Of a stretch of 64,000 bases of DNA, positions 9,224 through 19,295 are shown piece by piece. The first letter of the stretch is position 1; every line of letters starts with the position of its first letter. The notes beneath the pieces are model-generated. The model searched no databases and was not told where the DNA came from. It saw only the letters and a program-made list of their open reading frames with translations. A program made the position numbers and the translations under genes. The stretch comes from Bacteroides luti (lineage in GTDB: Bacteria; Bacteroidota; Bacteroidia; Bacteroidales; Bacteroidaceae), in assembly GCF_900128905.1 (NCBI RefSeq), contig NZ_FQTV01000006.1, positions 124,001 to 188,000 of the forward strand, read 5' to 3'.

Positions 9224-10540
9224 TTAATTAAAACTTATAATATTACTACCATCTTCCGTTTCCGGAGTAGCAACTGTTTCTACAGCTGTAGCCTTGGTTT
9301 TGATTTTTTCTAAAGTAGCTTTGTCTCGTTGATAGGTAGGAGAGTTTTCAACAGAAGCAATTATTTCATCGTTATCTAAATCTTCTGGATTGAAAATGTA
9401 GACATGACGTCGTCTTTTATGTGCTTTAGCACCCCCTTTAAGTGCTTCCTCACCATAAGCAATAACAATGCGTCGGCGATTTTCTTCTTCTTTTTCTTCC
9501 AGTTGTGCAAGGCGTTCTTCCTCTTCTTGAGTTCTTTTGCTGATAACTTCATCCATACCGGGTATACTTGTCATGCCGAAGCCTGTAGCAAGAACTGTAA
9601 TTTTGACTTTATTCCCAAGTGCATCGTCAACAGCAACACCCCAGATAACTTCTACACCTTTATCGAACTTACTCATGAACTCGTGAACTTCGTTCATTTC
9701 TTCCATCATAAGCTCAGATTGTTCGCAGAAAGAAACATTAAGCAATACTTTCTTTGCGTTAAAGATGTCATTGTTATTCAGTAATGGAGAGTGAAGCGCA
9801 TCTTCAATTGCTTTGCTCACACGGTTTTCGCCTTCACCTAAGCCGGTACTCATAATAGCCACTCCACCGTTCTTCAGAATGGTATTTACATCTGCAAAGT
9901 CAAGATTAACCTTACCTCGCATGGTAATAATCTCAGCAATACTTTTTGCTGCGATTGAAAGAGTATCATCTGCTTTGCCGAAAGCATTCATGAAGGTTAA
10001 ATCAGAATAAATCTCTCTTAACCTTTCATTATTGATAACAAGTAGTGCATCTACATGTCTGCTTATCTGTTCGACACCATCAAGTGCCTGAATAATTTTC
10101 TTTTCACCTTCGAAAAGGAATGGAATAGTGACAATCCCTACAGTCAGAATATCCATTTCCTTGGCTGTCTTAGCAATAACAGGGGCAGCACCGGTTCCGG
10201 TTCCTCCACCCATACCTGCTGTAATGAATACCATCTTGGTTCCATCGCTCAGAAGTGTTTTAATATCTTCGATGCTTTCTTCAGCTGCAGCTGAGGCGCG
10301 TTCAGGCTTATTCCCAGCTCCCAGTCCTTCGGTTATGGAACGTCCTAATTGTAACTTAACAGGAACCGGAGATTCTGCAAGAGCCTGGTTGTCTGTGTTG
10401 CACAGAACGAATGTTACATCATGTATGCCTTCCTTATACATGTGATTAACAGCATTTCCACCGCCGCCACCCACACCGATCACCTTGATAATACTTGGGG
10501 TGTCTGTTGGGAATTCAAATGGCATTATATCGTCTGTCAT
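9224..10540 (-). CDS. ftsZ: Cell division GTPase FtsZ
   Basis: FtsZ is the tubulin-like GTPase that forms the division ring at midcell. The 438-residue protein shows the nucleotide loop GVGGGGGNAVNHM (from residue 22), the tubulin signature GGGTGTG at residues 111-117 and the T7 loop NLDFADV near residue 215. After the GTPase and C-terminal domains comes a basic linker (HKRRRHVYIF) and an acidic/Thr-rich tail ending NIISFN, longer than in E. coli but usual for Bacteroidetes. It lies 46 bases after ftsA in the dcw cluster. Confidence 0.98.
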   Translation of the reverse strand: MTDDIMPFEFPTDTPSIIKVIGVGGGGGNAVNHMYKEGIHDVTFVLCNTDNQALAESPVPVKLQLGRSITEGLGAGNKPERASAAAEESIEDIKTLLSDGTKMVFITAGMGGGTGTGAAPVIAKTAKEMDILTVGIVTIPFLFEGEKKIIQALDGVEQISRHVDALLVINNERLREIYSDLTFMNAFGKADDTLSIAAKSIAEIITMRGKVNLDFADVNTILKNGGVAIMSTGLGEGENRVSKAIEDALHSPLLNNNDIFNAKKVLLNVSFCEQSELMMEEMNEVHEFMSKFDKGVEVIWGVAVDDALGNKVKITVLATGFGMTSIPGMDEVISKRTQEEEERLAQLEEKEEENRRRIVIAYGEEALKGGAKAHKRRRHVYIFNPEDLDNDEIIASVENSPTYQRDKATLEKIKTKATAVETVATPETEDGSNIISFN

Positions 10541-10586
10541 AACTATATGTTATTTATGTGATGTAATTACTATATTGCTATTTATG

Positions 10587-12059
10587 TTATTCGCCTTCAT
10601 CGCTGAACATGTCCTTTGTAAGTCTCTCAAACATGGTCTTGATCTTACTGGGCTCTGCTTTTTTAGCAGCTTTTGCAGCAGCTTTCGCCGCGGCTTTTTC
10701 TTCTTTTCGCTTTTGTTCCAGTCTTTTTCTCTCTAATTCGGCCTCTTCTCTTCTTTTTTTCTCCTCTTCTCTTCTTAGTCTTTCTTCTTCTGTTCTTAGA
10801 GCGTCTTTTTCATCATATTCTTCTTGCTCGTCATCATCTTCCGGGAAGAGTGTCTGTTCAGGAGCATCATATTTGATTGATGTTTCAACCGGCTTAGCAT
10901 TTTCAAGTAAGCAACAATTTTCTTTTCCAGCATTCAATAAGCCGATAATCGTATTTTGAGTTCCGTCTTTTATCAATAAATCTGGTCCGTTAGATCTGAT
11001 TCCGGTTCGAACAAACTTTGCAATTTTTACATTGTTTATTTTTGTTCTACTTTTAATTGCTTCATCCAGATTTTTCAAATTGGAACATCCTCCTGTGATT
11101 ATAACTCCGGCCATTAAATCTCCTTGATAACCGGAAAGTTCAATCTGATTCCATACGTTAGCAATGATTTCTTCAACACGTGCTTCAATAATTTCGTTTA
11201 AGACCTTTCTTTCTATTGTACGTTTTTCGTCCTCCAAAAGGTATGTTTTTGGTCCTTCGTCATCATTTATTTCAAAAATAGCGTTGCCATATTTCACTTT
11301 CAGATTTTCAGCTTCGTCTTCTTCCAATTGCAATGCACAAATATCACGAGTAATATTATTACCTCCCAATGGCAGAACTGAAAGGTAACGAAGAATATTG
11401 TTCTTATAAACAGCAATGGTTGTTGTGTCGGCTCCAAAATCTACTAATGCACAGCCTGTACGCTTTTCAGTATCAGTGAGAATCACATCGGCTGCAGCTA
11501 ATGGAGAAATATAATAATCTGCAACTTCAATTTTTGCAAGTTCGAAGCATCGTTGCAGGTTCTTTTTTATTGAAGATCGGGCTACTATATTGAGGAAGCG
11601 TCCTTCGATGTTACTTCCAAGTACACCAACCGGGTCGACTTGTAAGTTGATGCCAATCTTGTATTCCTGTGGAACTTCGTCAAGTATATCCATATCAATC
11701 AATGGAATCTGACGATTTTCATCTTTGATGGAATCAACAAGTTCGTCTGTAATAATCTCCTCAGTAGCTAAATGACGGGCTACTATATTTTTAACCGTAC
11801 GGATGGATTGTCCGCCGATGCCTACATATACTTTTGAAATTTCATTGTCTAATGCACTCTCTAGCTTATTTATGATAGAGGTCAGGCTTTGAGCTGTTTT
11901 ATCTATGTTATAGATTACTCCTTTTCTGATGAACGAAGAAGATTCCTCCTTGGCATAAGCAAGGACATGAATACTTCCGTCACTTTCTTTTCTCCCTGCT
12001 ATCCCGGTAATCTTAGATGATCCCAGCTCTATAGCTACGATAAAATCTGTTTCTGCCAT
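10587..12059 (-). CDS. ftsA: Cell division protein FtsA
   Basis: FtsA is the actin-like protein that tethers FtsZ to the membrane. Residues 1 to about 390 carry the actin-fold ATPase (VAIELGSSKITGIAGRK at the start, CALVDFGADTTTIAVY near residue 205, GVIITGGCSNLKNLDE near 315). The protein has 490 residues, about 70-90 more than the family norm. The extra C-terminal part is an acidic stretch, then a Glu/Arg/Lys/Ala-rich coiled coil, before the probable membrane-targeting amphipathic helix (IKTMFERLTKDMF). It stands between ftsQ and ftsZ. Confidence 0.97.
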   Translation of the reverse strand: MAETDFIVAIELGSSKITGIAGRKESDGSIHVLAYAKEESSSFIRKGVIYNIDKTAQSLTSIINKLESALDNEISKVYVGIGGQSIRTVKNIVARHLATEEIITDELVDSIKDENRQIPLIDMDILDEVPQEYKIGINLQVDPVGVLGSNIEGRFLNIVARSSIKKNLQRCFELAKIEVADYYISPLAAADVILTDTEKRTGCALVDFGADTTTIAVYKNNILRYLSVLPLGGNNITRDICALQLEEDEAENLKVKYGNAIFEINDDEGPKTYLLEDEKRTIERKVLNEIIEARVEEIIANVWNQIELSGYQGDLMAGVIITGGCSNLKNLDEAIKSRTKINNVKIAKFVRTGIRSNGPDLLIKDGTQNTIIGLLNAGKENCCLLENAKPVETSIKYDAPEQTLFPEDDDEQEEYDEKDALRTEEERLRREEEKKRREEAELERKRLEQKRKEEKAAAKAAAKAAKKAEPSKIKTMFERLTKDMFSDEGE

Positions 12060-12127
12060 ATCTTTCTAATTTTTAATAGTCAATGTACTAATCTTTTAGA
12101 ATGTTGTTCTAATAGATTAGTTCTTAG

Positions 12128-12883
12128 TTACACTGGCTTATTAGTTTCTTCTCTTTTTGTGCAAATTATTTGGTTGCTAAACTCTAAGTTGATGCGTTCG
12201 TATTTATTCCATCCCACTTTATTCAAAGCTTTTTCATAGAAAATTTTTAGTCGTCCAAGTTTTTCTTCAAAATTATCTATTTTCCCAAGGAATACGACGT
12301 GATCTCCAACTCGTGGAACCAACTCAATTTCTCTGGTTGGTGTTACGTTTATTTGCTCAATCTGAGCATTCCAAAACTTATCATTTTGCAAAAATACACC
12401 AAATCTATATAAGCTCCTCATAGCAAAGGACTTTTCTGCATATCCTGTTACAATAGCTAAATGTGCTGTGCATTTGGCTTCAGGAGGTATTATTTTACCT
12501 TGATTATCTAAATAAAAACTCTCCCCCTTGTAATTCATAACCCGAAGAATAGGAAGACGTTGCGAAATCTCCATGCAAACTTTCCCACCCGGTGTTTTGT
12601 AACACTCAGCCTTGTCTATCAACGGATGCTTTGTAAGCTCTGCCTCCAGTTGTCTTGTCTGGATTCTTTCCATCTTTTTTCCAACAGGATAAATGCCTTC
12701 ATCCTTAAGCAAAGAAGCTATCTCTCTTTCTGTGATAAATCCTGCATTTATACTGTCCTTAATGATCAATTCAATATCCTTGCAAGTCTTATTATCAGAC
12801 TTGTTATTGAAAGCTGTTATCGCTGTTATAAGATATGCGATAATGAGCAGCATAACGATCAGTAGCAGAATTTTCTTTATCAT
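12128..12883 (-). CDS. ftsQ: Cell division protein FtsQ
   Basis: FtsQ is a bitopic membrane protein of the divisome that binds FtsL and FtsB. The 251-residue protein has one N-terminal membrane helix (residues about 4-25, ILLLIVMLLIIAYLI) and a periplasmic part containing a POTRA/FtsQ-type fold, where MEISQRLPILRVMNYKG and FYLDNQGKIIPPE match the family. Sequence conservation is low, as usual for FtsQ, so position between murC and ftsA adds much of the confidence. Its start overlaps the murC stop by four bases. Confidence 0.9.
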   Translation of the reverse strand: MIKKILLLIVMLLIIAYLITAITAFNNKSDNKTCKDIELIIKDSINAGFITEREIASLLKDEGIYPVGKKMERIQTRQLEAELTKHPLIDKAECYKTPGGKVCMEISQRLPILRVMNYKGESFYLDNQGKIIPPEAKCTAHLAIVTGYAEKSFAMRSLYRFGVFLQNDKFWNAQIEQINVTPTREIELVPRVGDHVVFLGKIDNFEEKLGRLKIFYEKALNKVGWNKYERINLEFSNQIICTKREETNKPV

Positions 12884-14256
12884 TTGTTATTCAGTAAATT
12901 TTGAATGTCGGTTGTGTAATCTTCAATATCACCTGCACCTAGAGTTATAAGTACCTCTATTTTTTTATCTTTCAATACAGATAGCATATTTTCTTTAGTG
13001 CACATACTCTTTTCCACTCCTTCACGAATATTATCGAAAATCAGTTTGCTTGTAACACCAGGAATAGGGAGTTCACGAGCCGGATAAATATCAAGCAAGA
13101 TAACTTCGTCCAGTAGTGATAAGCTGTCAGCAAAATCTTTATAGAAATCGCGTGTACGAGTATATAAGTGAGGTTGGAATATACCTGTAATTTTTTTATC
13201 GTTGTACAAATCGCGTACAGAGATTATACTTTGCTTAATTTCAGATGGATGATGTGCATAATCGCTCAGGTAGACAACTTTATCATTTTTTATTTTAAAA
13301 TCAAATCGTCTGTCTACTCCTCCGAAACTAGCCATTCCACTCTTTATCTCTTCGGCTGTTACTCCGTTTAGCCAACATAGAGCCATTGCTGCAACTCCAT
13401 TTTCAATATTGATGCTAACCGGAACACCCAGCTGAATATCTTTTATTACTTCATCTGGAGTTACAAAGTCTATGAATATTTCTCCGTTGCCAATACGGAT
13501 ATTTTCTGCATGGAAATCTCCTTCTTCTTTTGAGTAAGTATACACTTTAACACCTTCCTGAACTTTTGGCTGTAAAGAGACTCCTTTACGGATTATCAGG
13601 CATCCACCAGGTTGTATCAGTGAAGTATACTTCTCAAAGCTTTCCAAATAAGCTTCTTCTGTTCCGTAGATATCAAGATGGTCGGGGTCTGTAGAAGTTA
13701 TAACAGACATATATGGGTGCAACCAATGGAATGAGCGATCGAATTCATCGGCTTCAATAACAGTAAAGTCACTTTTATCAGATAGAATCAGATTACTCTT
13801 ATAATTCTTTGATATTCCTCCAAGGAAAGCTGTGCAATCAACCTTTGACTGATGCAGAATGTGAGCCGTCATTGTGGAAGTTGTTGTCTTTCCATGAGTT
13901 CCGGCTACACACAATCCTTTGCTTGCTCTTGTAATAGTTCCCAGAACCTGAGCACGTTTCTGAATTTCAAAATTGTTATCAATAAAGAAGTTTAGTTCAG
14001 CATGTTCTTTCGGAATTGCCGGAGTAAGAACAACAAGAGTTGAATTCTTGTCGAGACATTCTTCCGGAATTAACTTTATATCTTCTGAATAATGTATTTT
14101 TGCTCCTTCTTCAATGAGTTTTTCTGTGAGTTCGCTAGGAGTACGGTCATAACCTGCTACATTTTTTCCTTTGGAAAGGAAATAACGTACTAAAGCACTC
14201 ATGCCTATACCACCAGCACCAATAAAATAAACGGATTTTATCTGATTAATTTCCAT
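12880..14256 (-). CDS. murC: UDP-N-acetylmuramate--L-alanine ligase
   Basis: MurC adds L-Ala to UDP-MurNAc, the first step of stem-peptide synthesis in the cytoplasm. With the ATG at 14256 it has 458 residues and starts MEINQIKSVYFIGAGGIGMS, placing the GxGGIGMS dinucleotide-like loop where the family has it. The P-loop CVAGTHGKTTT and DYAHHPSEI are clear. The frame is open 24 codons further upstream, but that extension lies inside murG and has no family counterpart. The start overlaps the murG stop by 11 bases. Confidence 0.96.
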   Translation of the reverse strand: MEINQIKSVYFIGAGGIGMSALVRYFLSKGKNVAGYDRTPSELTEKLIEEGAKIHYSEDIKLIPEECLDKNSTLVVLTPAIPKEHAELNFFIDNNFEIQKRAQVLGTITRASKGLCVAGTHGKTTTSTMTAHILHQSKVDCTAFLGGISKNYKSNLILSDKSDFTVIEADEFDRSFHWLHPYMSVITSTDPDHLDIYGTEEAYLESFEKYTSLIQPGGCLIIRKGVSLQPKVQEGVKVYTYSKEEGDFHAENIRIGNGEIFIDFVTPDEVIKDIQLGVPVSINIENGVAAMALCWLNGVTAEEIKSGMASFGGVDRRFDFKIKNDKVVYLSDYAHHPSEIKQSIISVRDLYNDKKITGIFQPHLYTRTRDFYKDFADSLSLLDEVILLDIYPARELPIPGVTSKLIFDNIREGVEKSMCTKENMLSVLKDKKIEVLITLGAGDIEDYTTDIQNLLNNK

Positions 14257-15373
14257 GATTCTTTCTATATTCATTTGCCAACTTAACAACTTCTTCCGCA
14301 ATAACACTTGCCGAGTTGGTGAAAGCAAGCTTTTTGATATTCATACTAAGATCATTTAAAACACTATCCTGATGAATTGTTTCAATAGCAATATCTACCA
14401 ATTTGTTTTCTGCTTCATTGTCTTTTACGTATAAAGCTGCTGATTTATCAACCAATGCCAAAGCATTTTTTGTTTGATGATCTTCGGCTACATTTGGAGA
14501 TGGAACCAGGATTACTGCTTTACCAAGTATGCAGAACTCGGATATTGAACCGGCTCCGGCACGAGATATTACTAAGTCGGCGGCAGCGTATGCATGTTCC
14601 ATGCTCGAAATAAAATCGGTCACAAACAATGGTAGTTCGCCTGCTTTCTTAACCTCCTGCAAAGCTTGTTCGTAATATATCTTTCCTGTTTGCCAAACAA
14701 ACTGAACATCCGAATTTTTAATCTTATCCAGATTATTCATTATACATTGATTAACGGTACGGGCACCAAGGCTTCCTCCGATAACCAGGATTGTTTTTTT
14801 CGCCGGATCTAAGTGGAAGAAGTTTATACCTTCTTCACGGGATATTTTATTATTCACAAGTCCCTGACGAACAGGATTACCAGTCAGAATGATTTTGTCT
14901 TTCTCAAAGAACTTCTCCATTCCTTCGTAGGCAACACATATCTTTTTTGCTTTTTTAGCCAGAAGCTTATTTGTAACTCCTGCATATGAATTCTGCTCCT
15001 GTATAAGAGTCGGCACCCCCATCATCCCAGCCATCTTCAGTGTAGGGCCACTTGCGTATCCACCAACACCAACAGCTGCATGAGGTTTAAATTGTTTTAT
15101 AATGCTATATGCTTTGAATTGGCTTTTAGCCAATTTATATAGTACTTCAAAATTCTTAAATAAGTTCTTGCGGTTGAAACCACTTACAGGTAAACCTTTT
15201 ATTTCATATCCTGCAGCAGGTACCCGTTGCATTTCCATTCTTCCTTCAGCTCCAACAAAGAGAATTTCAGCTTCAGGATGCTGTTCTTTTATCGCATTGG
15301 CTATAGAAACAGCCGGAAAGATATGTCCTCCTGTTCCTCCTCCGCTAATTATTATTCTTAATTTCTCTTCCAT
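14246..15373 (-). CDS. murG: UDP-N-acetylglucosamine transferase MurG
   Basis: MurG adds GlcNAc to lipid I to make lipid II on the inner face of the membrane. With the ATG at 15373 it has 375 residues and starts MEEKLRIIISGGGTGGHIFPA, which carries the acceptor-binding GGTGGH loop. The donor domain has VIGGSLGARTVNQ and ISRAGAGSISEF. An earlier TTG start at 15400 adds nine residues and is less likely. The gene follows ftsW after 46 bases and overlaps murC. Confidence 0.96.
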   Translation of the reverse strand: MEEKLRIIISGGGTGGHIFPAVSIANAIKEQHPEAEILFVGAEGRMEMQRVPAAGYEIKGLPVSGFNRKNLFKNFEVLYKLAKSQFKAYSIIKQFKPHAAVGVGGYASGPTLKMAGMMGVPTLIQEQNSYAGVTNKLLAKKAKKICVAYEGMEKFFEKDKIILTGNPVRQGLVNNKISREEGINFFHLDPAKKTILVIGGSLGARTVNQCIMNNLDKIKNSDVQFVWQTGKIYYEQALQEVKKAGELPLFVTDFISSMEHAYAAADLVISRAGAGSISEFCILGKAVILVPSPNVAEDHQTKNALALVDKSAALYVKDNEAENKLVDIAIETIHQDSVLNDLSMNIKKLAFTNSASVIAEEVVKLANEYRKNHGN

Positions 15374-15419
15374 AATCTCAATCTTGTTGATTACCAACAA
15401 ATATATGAATAAACTTTTT

Positions 15420-16661
15420 TTAAGCTAAACTTTCTTCAGCTATAATTTCTTCTTTATTAATGGTAGTGTCTTCTACCTTTGTATCTATTGAACTACTATT
15501 TTCTTCCAGTTTTGCAGTGTATCTGCTTACGCTTAATATCATACCAACGTATACGCAATTAATCAAAGTAGAAGTACCTCCTTTACTGATCAGTGGAAGC
15601 GGTTGTCCGGTTACCGGAATTAGTCCTACTGCCACACACATGTTCATAATTGCCTGAGATACCAGTAAAAGGGAAATTCCCATTACCAGGAAAGTAGCAA
15701 AGTTCCCTTTTGCCTTTTGCGCTATTCGTCCCGCTCGTATTAACAGCCAGATATATAGAATTACTACAAATCCACCACCAATCAATCCTAATTCTTCAAT
15801 GATAATAGCAAAGATAAAATCCGAAAAAGCTTGTGAAAGGAAATCTCTTTCAACACTGTTACCCGGCATTTTACCAATAATATTACTTGTTGCAATGGCG
15901 ATATTGGCATGAGCTACCTGTGCATCCCCGTCTATATCAAATTTAGCAGCAGGAATATCCTTCTTTGGACTTGCAAATTCGAAAACACGATTTTTCCATG
16001 TAGTCATACGATGTAGGAACTTAATGTTTGTATTATCAGGTACAAGCATTGTAACCCCAATTGTAAAGATACCGATGGCGGCAATACTTCCTACCAGAAT
16101 AGCTAGTTTTCGGAATGGGATTCGTCCAATAATCATCATCAAAAAAACGACTCCGAATAGAAGAGCTGCAGTAGACAAGTTTTCAGGGGCAATTAAAGCA
16201 CAGATCAGTCCTGTTATCCACATAATATACTTAAATGCTCTCGGGTTAGCTTCGTCTTCTTCCTGATTCTTTGCTAAGATATATGATACAGCTATAATTA
16301 CAGCCATTTTAGCAAGTTCCGACGGTTGAAACTGAAGCCCGAAAATATTCATCCAGCGGGCAGCGCCGTTGGTCATGGCTCCTGTTGCAACTACCAAAAC
16401 CAGCAGAATTACCGATATAGGTACCAGGAAGACTGGAATAGCCTGAAAATATCTGTAATTAACTTTATGGGTAATCCATACAACCAACACGCCGACCAAT
16501 AAAATAACCGTGTGTTGTGTAATAGGAGCCCAGTGATCTCCTGTTTTGTAGGTTAATGTGCTGGCGGCACTAAAAACCTCAACGACAGAGATTACACAAA
16601 GGAACAGGAAGATAATCCAGATTACCTTGTCTCCTTTGAATAAGTTCTTTAACAGATCCAT
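15420..16661 (-). CDS. ftsW: Septal peptidoglycan polymerase FtsW
   Basis: FtsW is the SEDS-family glycosyltransferase that polymerises septal peptidoglycan together with FtsI. The 413-residue protein has about ten membrane helices and the SEDS motifs AARWMNIFGLQFQPSELAK (near residue 100) and VTGQPLPLISKGGTS near residue 370. The soluble C-terminal tail is Glu/Thr-rich. Its place between murD and murG in the dcw cluster supports FtsW rather than RodA. Confidence 0.95.
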   Translation of the reverse strand: MDLLKNLFKGDKVIWIIFLFLCVISVVEVFSAASTLTYKTGDHWAPITQHTVILLVGVLVVWITHKVNYRYFQAIPVFLVPISVILLVLVVATGAMTNGAARWMNIFGLQFQPSELAKMAVIIAVSYILAKNQEEDEANPRAFKYIMWITGLICALIAPENLSTAALLFGVVFLMMIIGRIPFRKLAILVGSIAAIGIFTIGVTMLVPDNTNIKFLHRMTTWKNRVFEFASPKKDIPAAKFDIDGDAQVAHANIAIATSNIIGKMPGNSVERDFLSQAFSDFIFAIIIEELGLIGGGFVVILYIWLLIRAGRIAQKAKGNFATFLVMGISLLLVSQAIMNMCVAVGLIPVTGQPLPLISKGGTSTLINCVYVGMILSVSRYTAKLEENSSSIDTKVEDTTINKEEIIAEESLA

Positions 16662-16669
16662 ATACTAAT

Positions 16670-18004
16670 TTATAAATTGTTGACGCATTCTTTAAATTGA
16701 CGGCCGCGGTCTTCGTAGCTTTTAAATAAGTCGAAGCTTGCACAGCATGGAGATAGTAATACAGTTTCTCCTTTCTTAGCCAGATTGTAAGCTTGTTCAA
16801 CACAATCTTTCATTGAAGTAACGTCTACGATCTTTTCGACTTTACCATCAAAGAAATCGTGAAGTTTACTATTGTCCAGTCCAAGAAAAACTAAAGCAGA
16901 AACTTTATCCTTTACAAGCTGTTCAATTTCTGTATAGTCGTTTCCTTTATCTTTTCCTCCAAGAATAAGAACCACTTTGGTTTTCATGCTTTCCAAAGCA
17001 TACCAGCAAGAATTTACATTGGTAGCTTTCGAGTCATTTATAAAGTCAACTCCACGAACACGAGCTACTTTTTCCAAACGATGTTCAACTTCCTTAAAGT
17101 CACTCAAAGCAGCTCTTATATATTCCTTCTTTATTCCCGCAAGATTAGCAGAAATACCAGCGGCCATAGAATTATAAAGGTTATGTGTTCCGGTAAGAGC
17201 TAACTCTTCCTGCTCCATGTTGAAAGCTATTGGCTCACTGAATACAACTTTATCTTTATCAACATAAGCCTTAACTCCTTCTTCCTTTTCTATAGAGAAT
17301 GGGTACAGGTGAGCATGTATGCCATGTTTCTTTAGTTGTTCTTGTATAATTGGATCATCATTCCAGAAAATAAATGCATCTTCATCTGTCTGATTTTGAG
17401 TGATGCGGAATTTAGAATCTATATAATTCTGCATGTTATGATCATATCGATCCAAGTGATCAGGGGTGATATTCATTAGAATAGCGATATTAGCCCTGAA
17501 CTGATACATGTTGTCTAGTTGGAAACTGCTAAGCTCTATAATATAATAGTCATAATTACATTCAGCAACCTGAAGAGCCAGACTTTGACCAATATTTCCA
17601 GCTAAACCTACGTTTAGTCCTGCACTCTTAAAGATGTGATAAATCAAAGAAGTTGTAGTAGTCTTTCCATTGCTTCCGGTAATACAGATCATCTTTGCAT
17701 TTGTATATCTTCCTGCAAATTCTATCTCAGAAATAATTGGGGTACCTTTTTCTATTAACTTCTGAATCAGTGGAGCCTCATTAGGAATTCCAGGGCTTTT
17801 AATAATCTCGTCTGCATTCAGAATCAATTCTTCTGTATGTTGTCCTTCTTCCCATTGAATACCTTTTGAGTCTAAAAGCTCCTTATACTGGTCTTTAATG
17901 ATAGACATATCCGATACAAAAACATCGAATCCTTCTTTCTTAGCTAAAACGGCTGCACCAGCTCCGCTTTCTCCAGCTCCTAATATGACAATTCTTTTAG
18001 GCAT
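16670..18004 (-). CDS. murD: UDP-N-acetylmuramoyl-L-alanine--D-glutamate ligase
   Basis: MurD adds D-Glu to UDP-MurNAc-L-Ala. The 444-residue length is normal. It has the N-terminal nucleotide-binding loop ILGAGESGAGAA, the ATP loop CITGSNGKTTTTSL near residue 112, NITPDHLDRY near residue 178, NDSKATN near residue 312 and the closing LLSPCCASFDLFKSYEDRG typical of MurD. It starts one base after mraY ends and is followed eight bases later by ftsW. Confidence 0.97.
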   Translation of the reverse strand: MPKRIVILGAGESGAGAAVLAKKEGFDVFVSDMSIIKDQYKELLDSKGIQWEEGQHTEELILNADEIIKSPGIPNEAPLIQKLIEKGTPIISEIEFAGRYTNAKMICITGSNGKTTTTSLIYHIFKSAGLNVGLAGNIGQSLALQVAECNYDYYIIELSSFQLDNMYQFRANIAILMNITPDHLDRYDHNMQNYIDSKFRITQNQTDEDAFIFWNDDPIIQEQLKKHGIHAHLYPFSIEKEEGVKAYVDKDKVVFSEPIAFNMEQEELALTGTHNLYNSMAAGISANLAGIKKEYIRAALSDFKEVEHRLEKVARVRGVDFINDSKATNVNSCWYALESMKTKVVLILGGKDKGNDYTEIEQLVKDKVSALVFLGLDNSKLHDFFDGKVEKIVDVTSMKDCVEQAYNLAKKGETVLLSPCCASFDLFKSYEDRGRQFKECVNNL

Positions 18005-18005
18005 G

Positions 18006-19274
18006 TTATCTTATCTTTAAAGTTATTATTGTTATGGCAGCCAATAAAATTGTAACAATCCAAAAACGGATAGTTATTTTTGATTCATGATATACATTGG
18101 CTGGTTTAGTGAATTTGTACGTACAAGTTGGGTCAAGCTGAGCTATCGTTGTACGGAAATGGTCGTGTATTGGAGTACGTTTGAATATTCTTTGGCGAAC
18201 TCCTTTTTTCTTTCCTCTTTTGAAATAGCTAACCTGCATAATGACAGAGAAATTTTCGCAGAGGAACACACCACATAATATAGGAATTAATAATTCTTTG
18301 TGAATAATAATAGCGAATACGGCAATAATACCTCCAATGGTTAAGCTACCAGTATCTCCCATAAAGACTTGTGCCGGATATGCATTATACCATAAGAAAC
18401 CGATTAATGCACCTATGAATGCACAAATAAAGATTACAAGTTCTTCGCATCCGGGAATATACATAATATTCAGATAACTTGCGAACTCCAAGTGACTGGA
18501 CACGTAAGCCAGTATTCCCAGCGTGAGTCCTATAATTGCCGAGTTTCCCGCGGCCATCCCGTCCATTCCGTCGTTCAGGTTAGCTCCGTTGGATACAGCC
18601 GTTACAACAAAGATTGTTACCAATACGAATATAATCCATCCCACTGGCTGAGCTTTTTCTCCCAGAAAACCTACTAAATCTGCATAATCAAAGTTATTCT
18701 CTTTAAAGAATGGAATTGTTGTCTGGGTAGATTTTATATTGCTTTTAGTATGAATAACATCTACAATATGCTTTCCTTGTTTTATTTCAATGTTTTCGCG
18801 GATAACTACTTGCGGACTGTAATAAAGAGTCAGTCCTACAATTAATCCCAGACCAATCTGGCCTACAATTTTAAATCTTCCGTGAAGTCCTTCTTTATCT
18901 TTTTTGAATATTTTAATATAGTCATCCAGAAATCCAAGAGTTCCAAGCCAAACTGTTGTTACCAGCATCAGCAACATATATACATTGGTAAGCTTACCAA
19001 GTAACAAGCAAGGAATAAGTATGGCAACAATAATGATAACACCACCCATACTTGGTACTCCAACTTTGTTTATATTAAACGGATCAATGCTTGCATCTCT
19101 TTGAGTTTCCGATATTTGTTTACGTTTCAATGTATCGATAAACTTATTTCCGTAAATAGAGGAGATAAGCAATGATAGAATAAGAGCCATCAATGCACGG
19201 AAAGAGATATAACCAAATACTCCTGCTCCCGGAAAACCGAATTTATGTAGATATTCAAATAAATAGTATAACAT
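18006..19274 (-). CDS. mraY: Phospho-MurNAc-pentapeptide transferase MraY
   Basis: MraY transfers phospho-MurNAc-pentapeptide to undecaprenyl phosphate to give lipid I, in the inner membrane. The 422-residue protein has about ten helices and the catalytic aspartate motifs LDDYIKIFKKDKEG, NLNDGMDGMAAG and VFMGDTGSLTIGG. The late motif is TPIHDHF where proteobacterial enzymes have PIHHHF. A polar insert around residues 160-215 (containing IEIKQGKHIVDVIHTKSN) makes it about 60 residues longer than E. coli MraY, as in other Bacteroidetes. Confidence 0.97.
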   Translation of the reverse strand: MLYYLFEYLHKFGFPGAGVFGYISFRALMALILSLLISSIYGNKFIDTLKRKQISETQRDASIDPFNINKVGVPSMGGVIIIVAILIPCLLLGKLTNVYMLLMLVTTVWLGTLGFLDDYIKIFKKDKEGLHGRFKIVGQIGLGLIVGLTLYYSPQVVIRENIEIKQGKHIVDVIHTKSNIKSTQTTIPFFKENNFDYADLVGFLGEKAQPVGWIIFVLVTIFVVTAVSNGANLNDGMDGMAAGNSAIIGLTLGILAYVSSHLEFASYLNIMYIPGCEELVIFICAFIGALIGFLWYNAYPAQVFMGDTGSLTIGGIIAVFAIIIHKELLIPILCGVFLCENFSVIMQVSYFKRGKKKGVRQRIFKRTPIHDHFRTTIAQLDPTCTYKFTKPANVYHESKITIRFWIVTILLAAITIITLKIR

Positions 19275-19295
19275 AAGCTTTAATGTATTAACTTA

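Noticed and set aside
10609..10959. Plus-strand Ser/Phe/Ala-rich open frame opposite the ftsA 3' end
   Set aside because: It mirrors the Glu/Lys/Ala coiled-coil extension of FtsA on the other strand; low complexity explains it.
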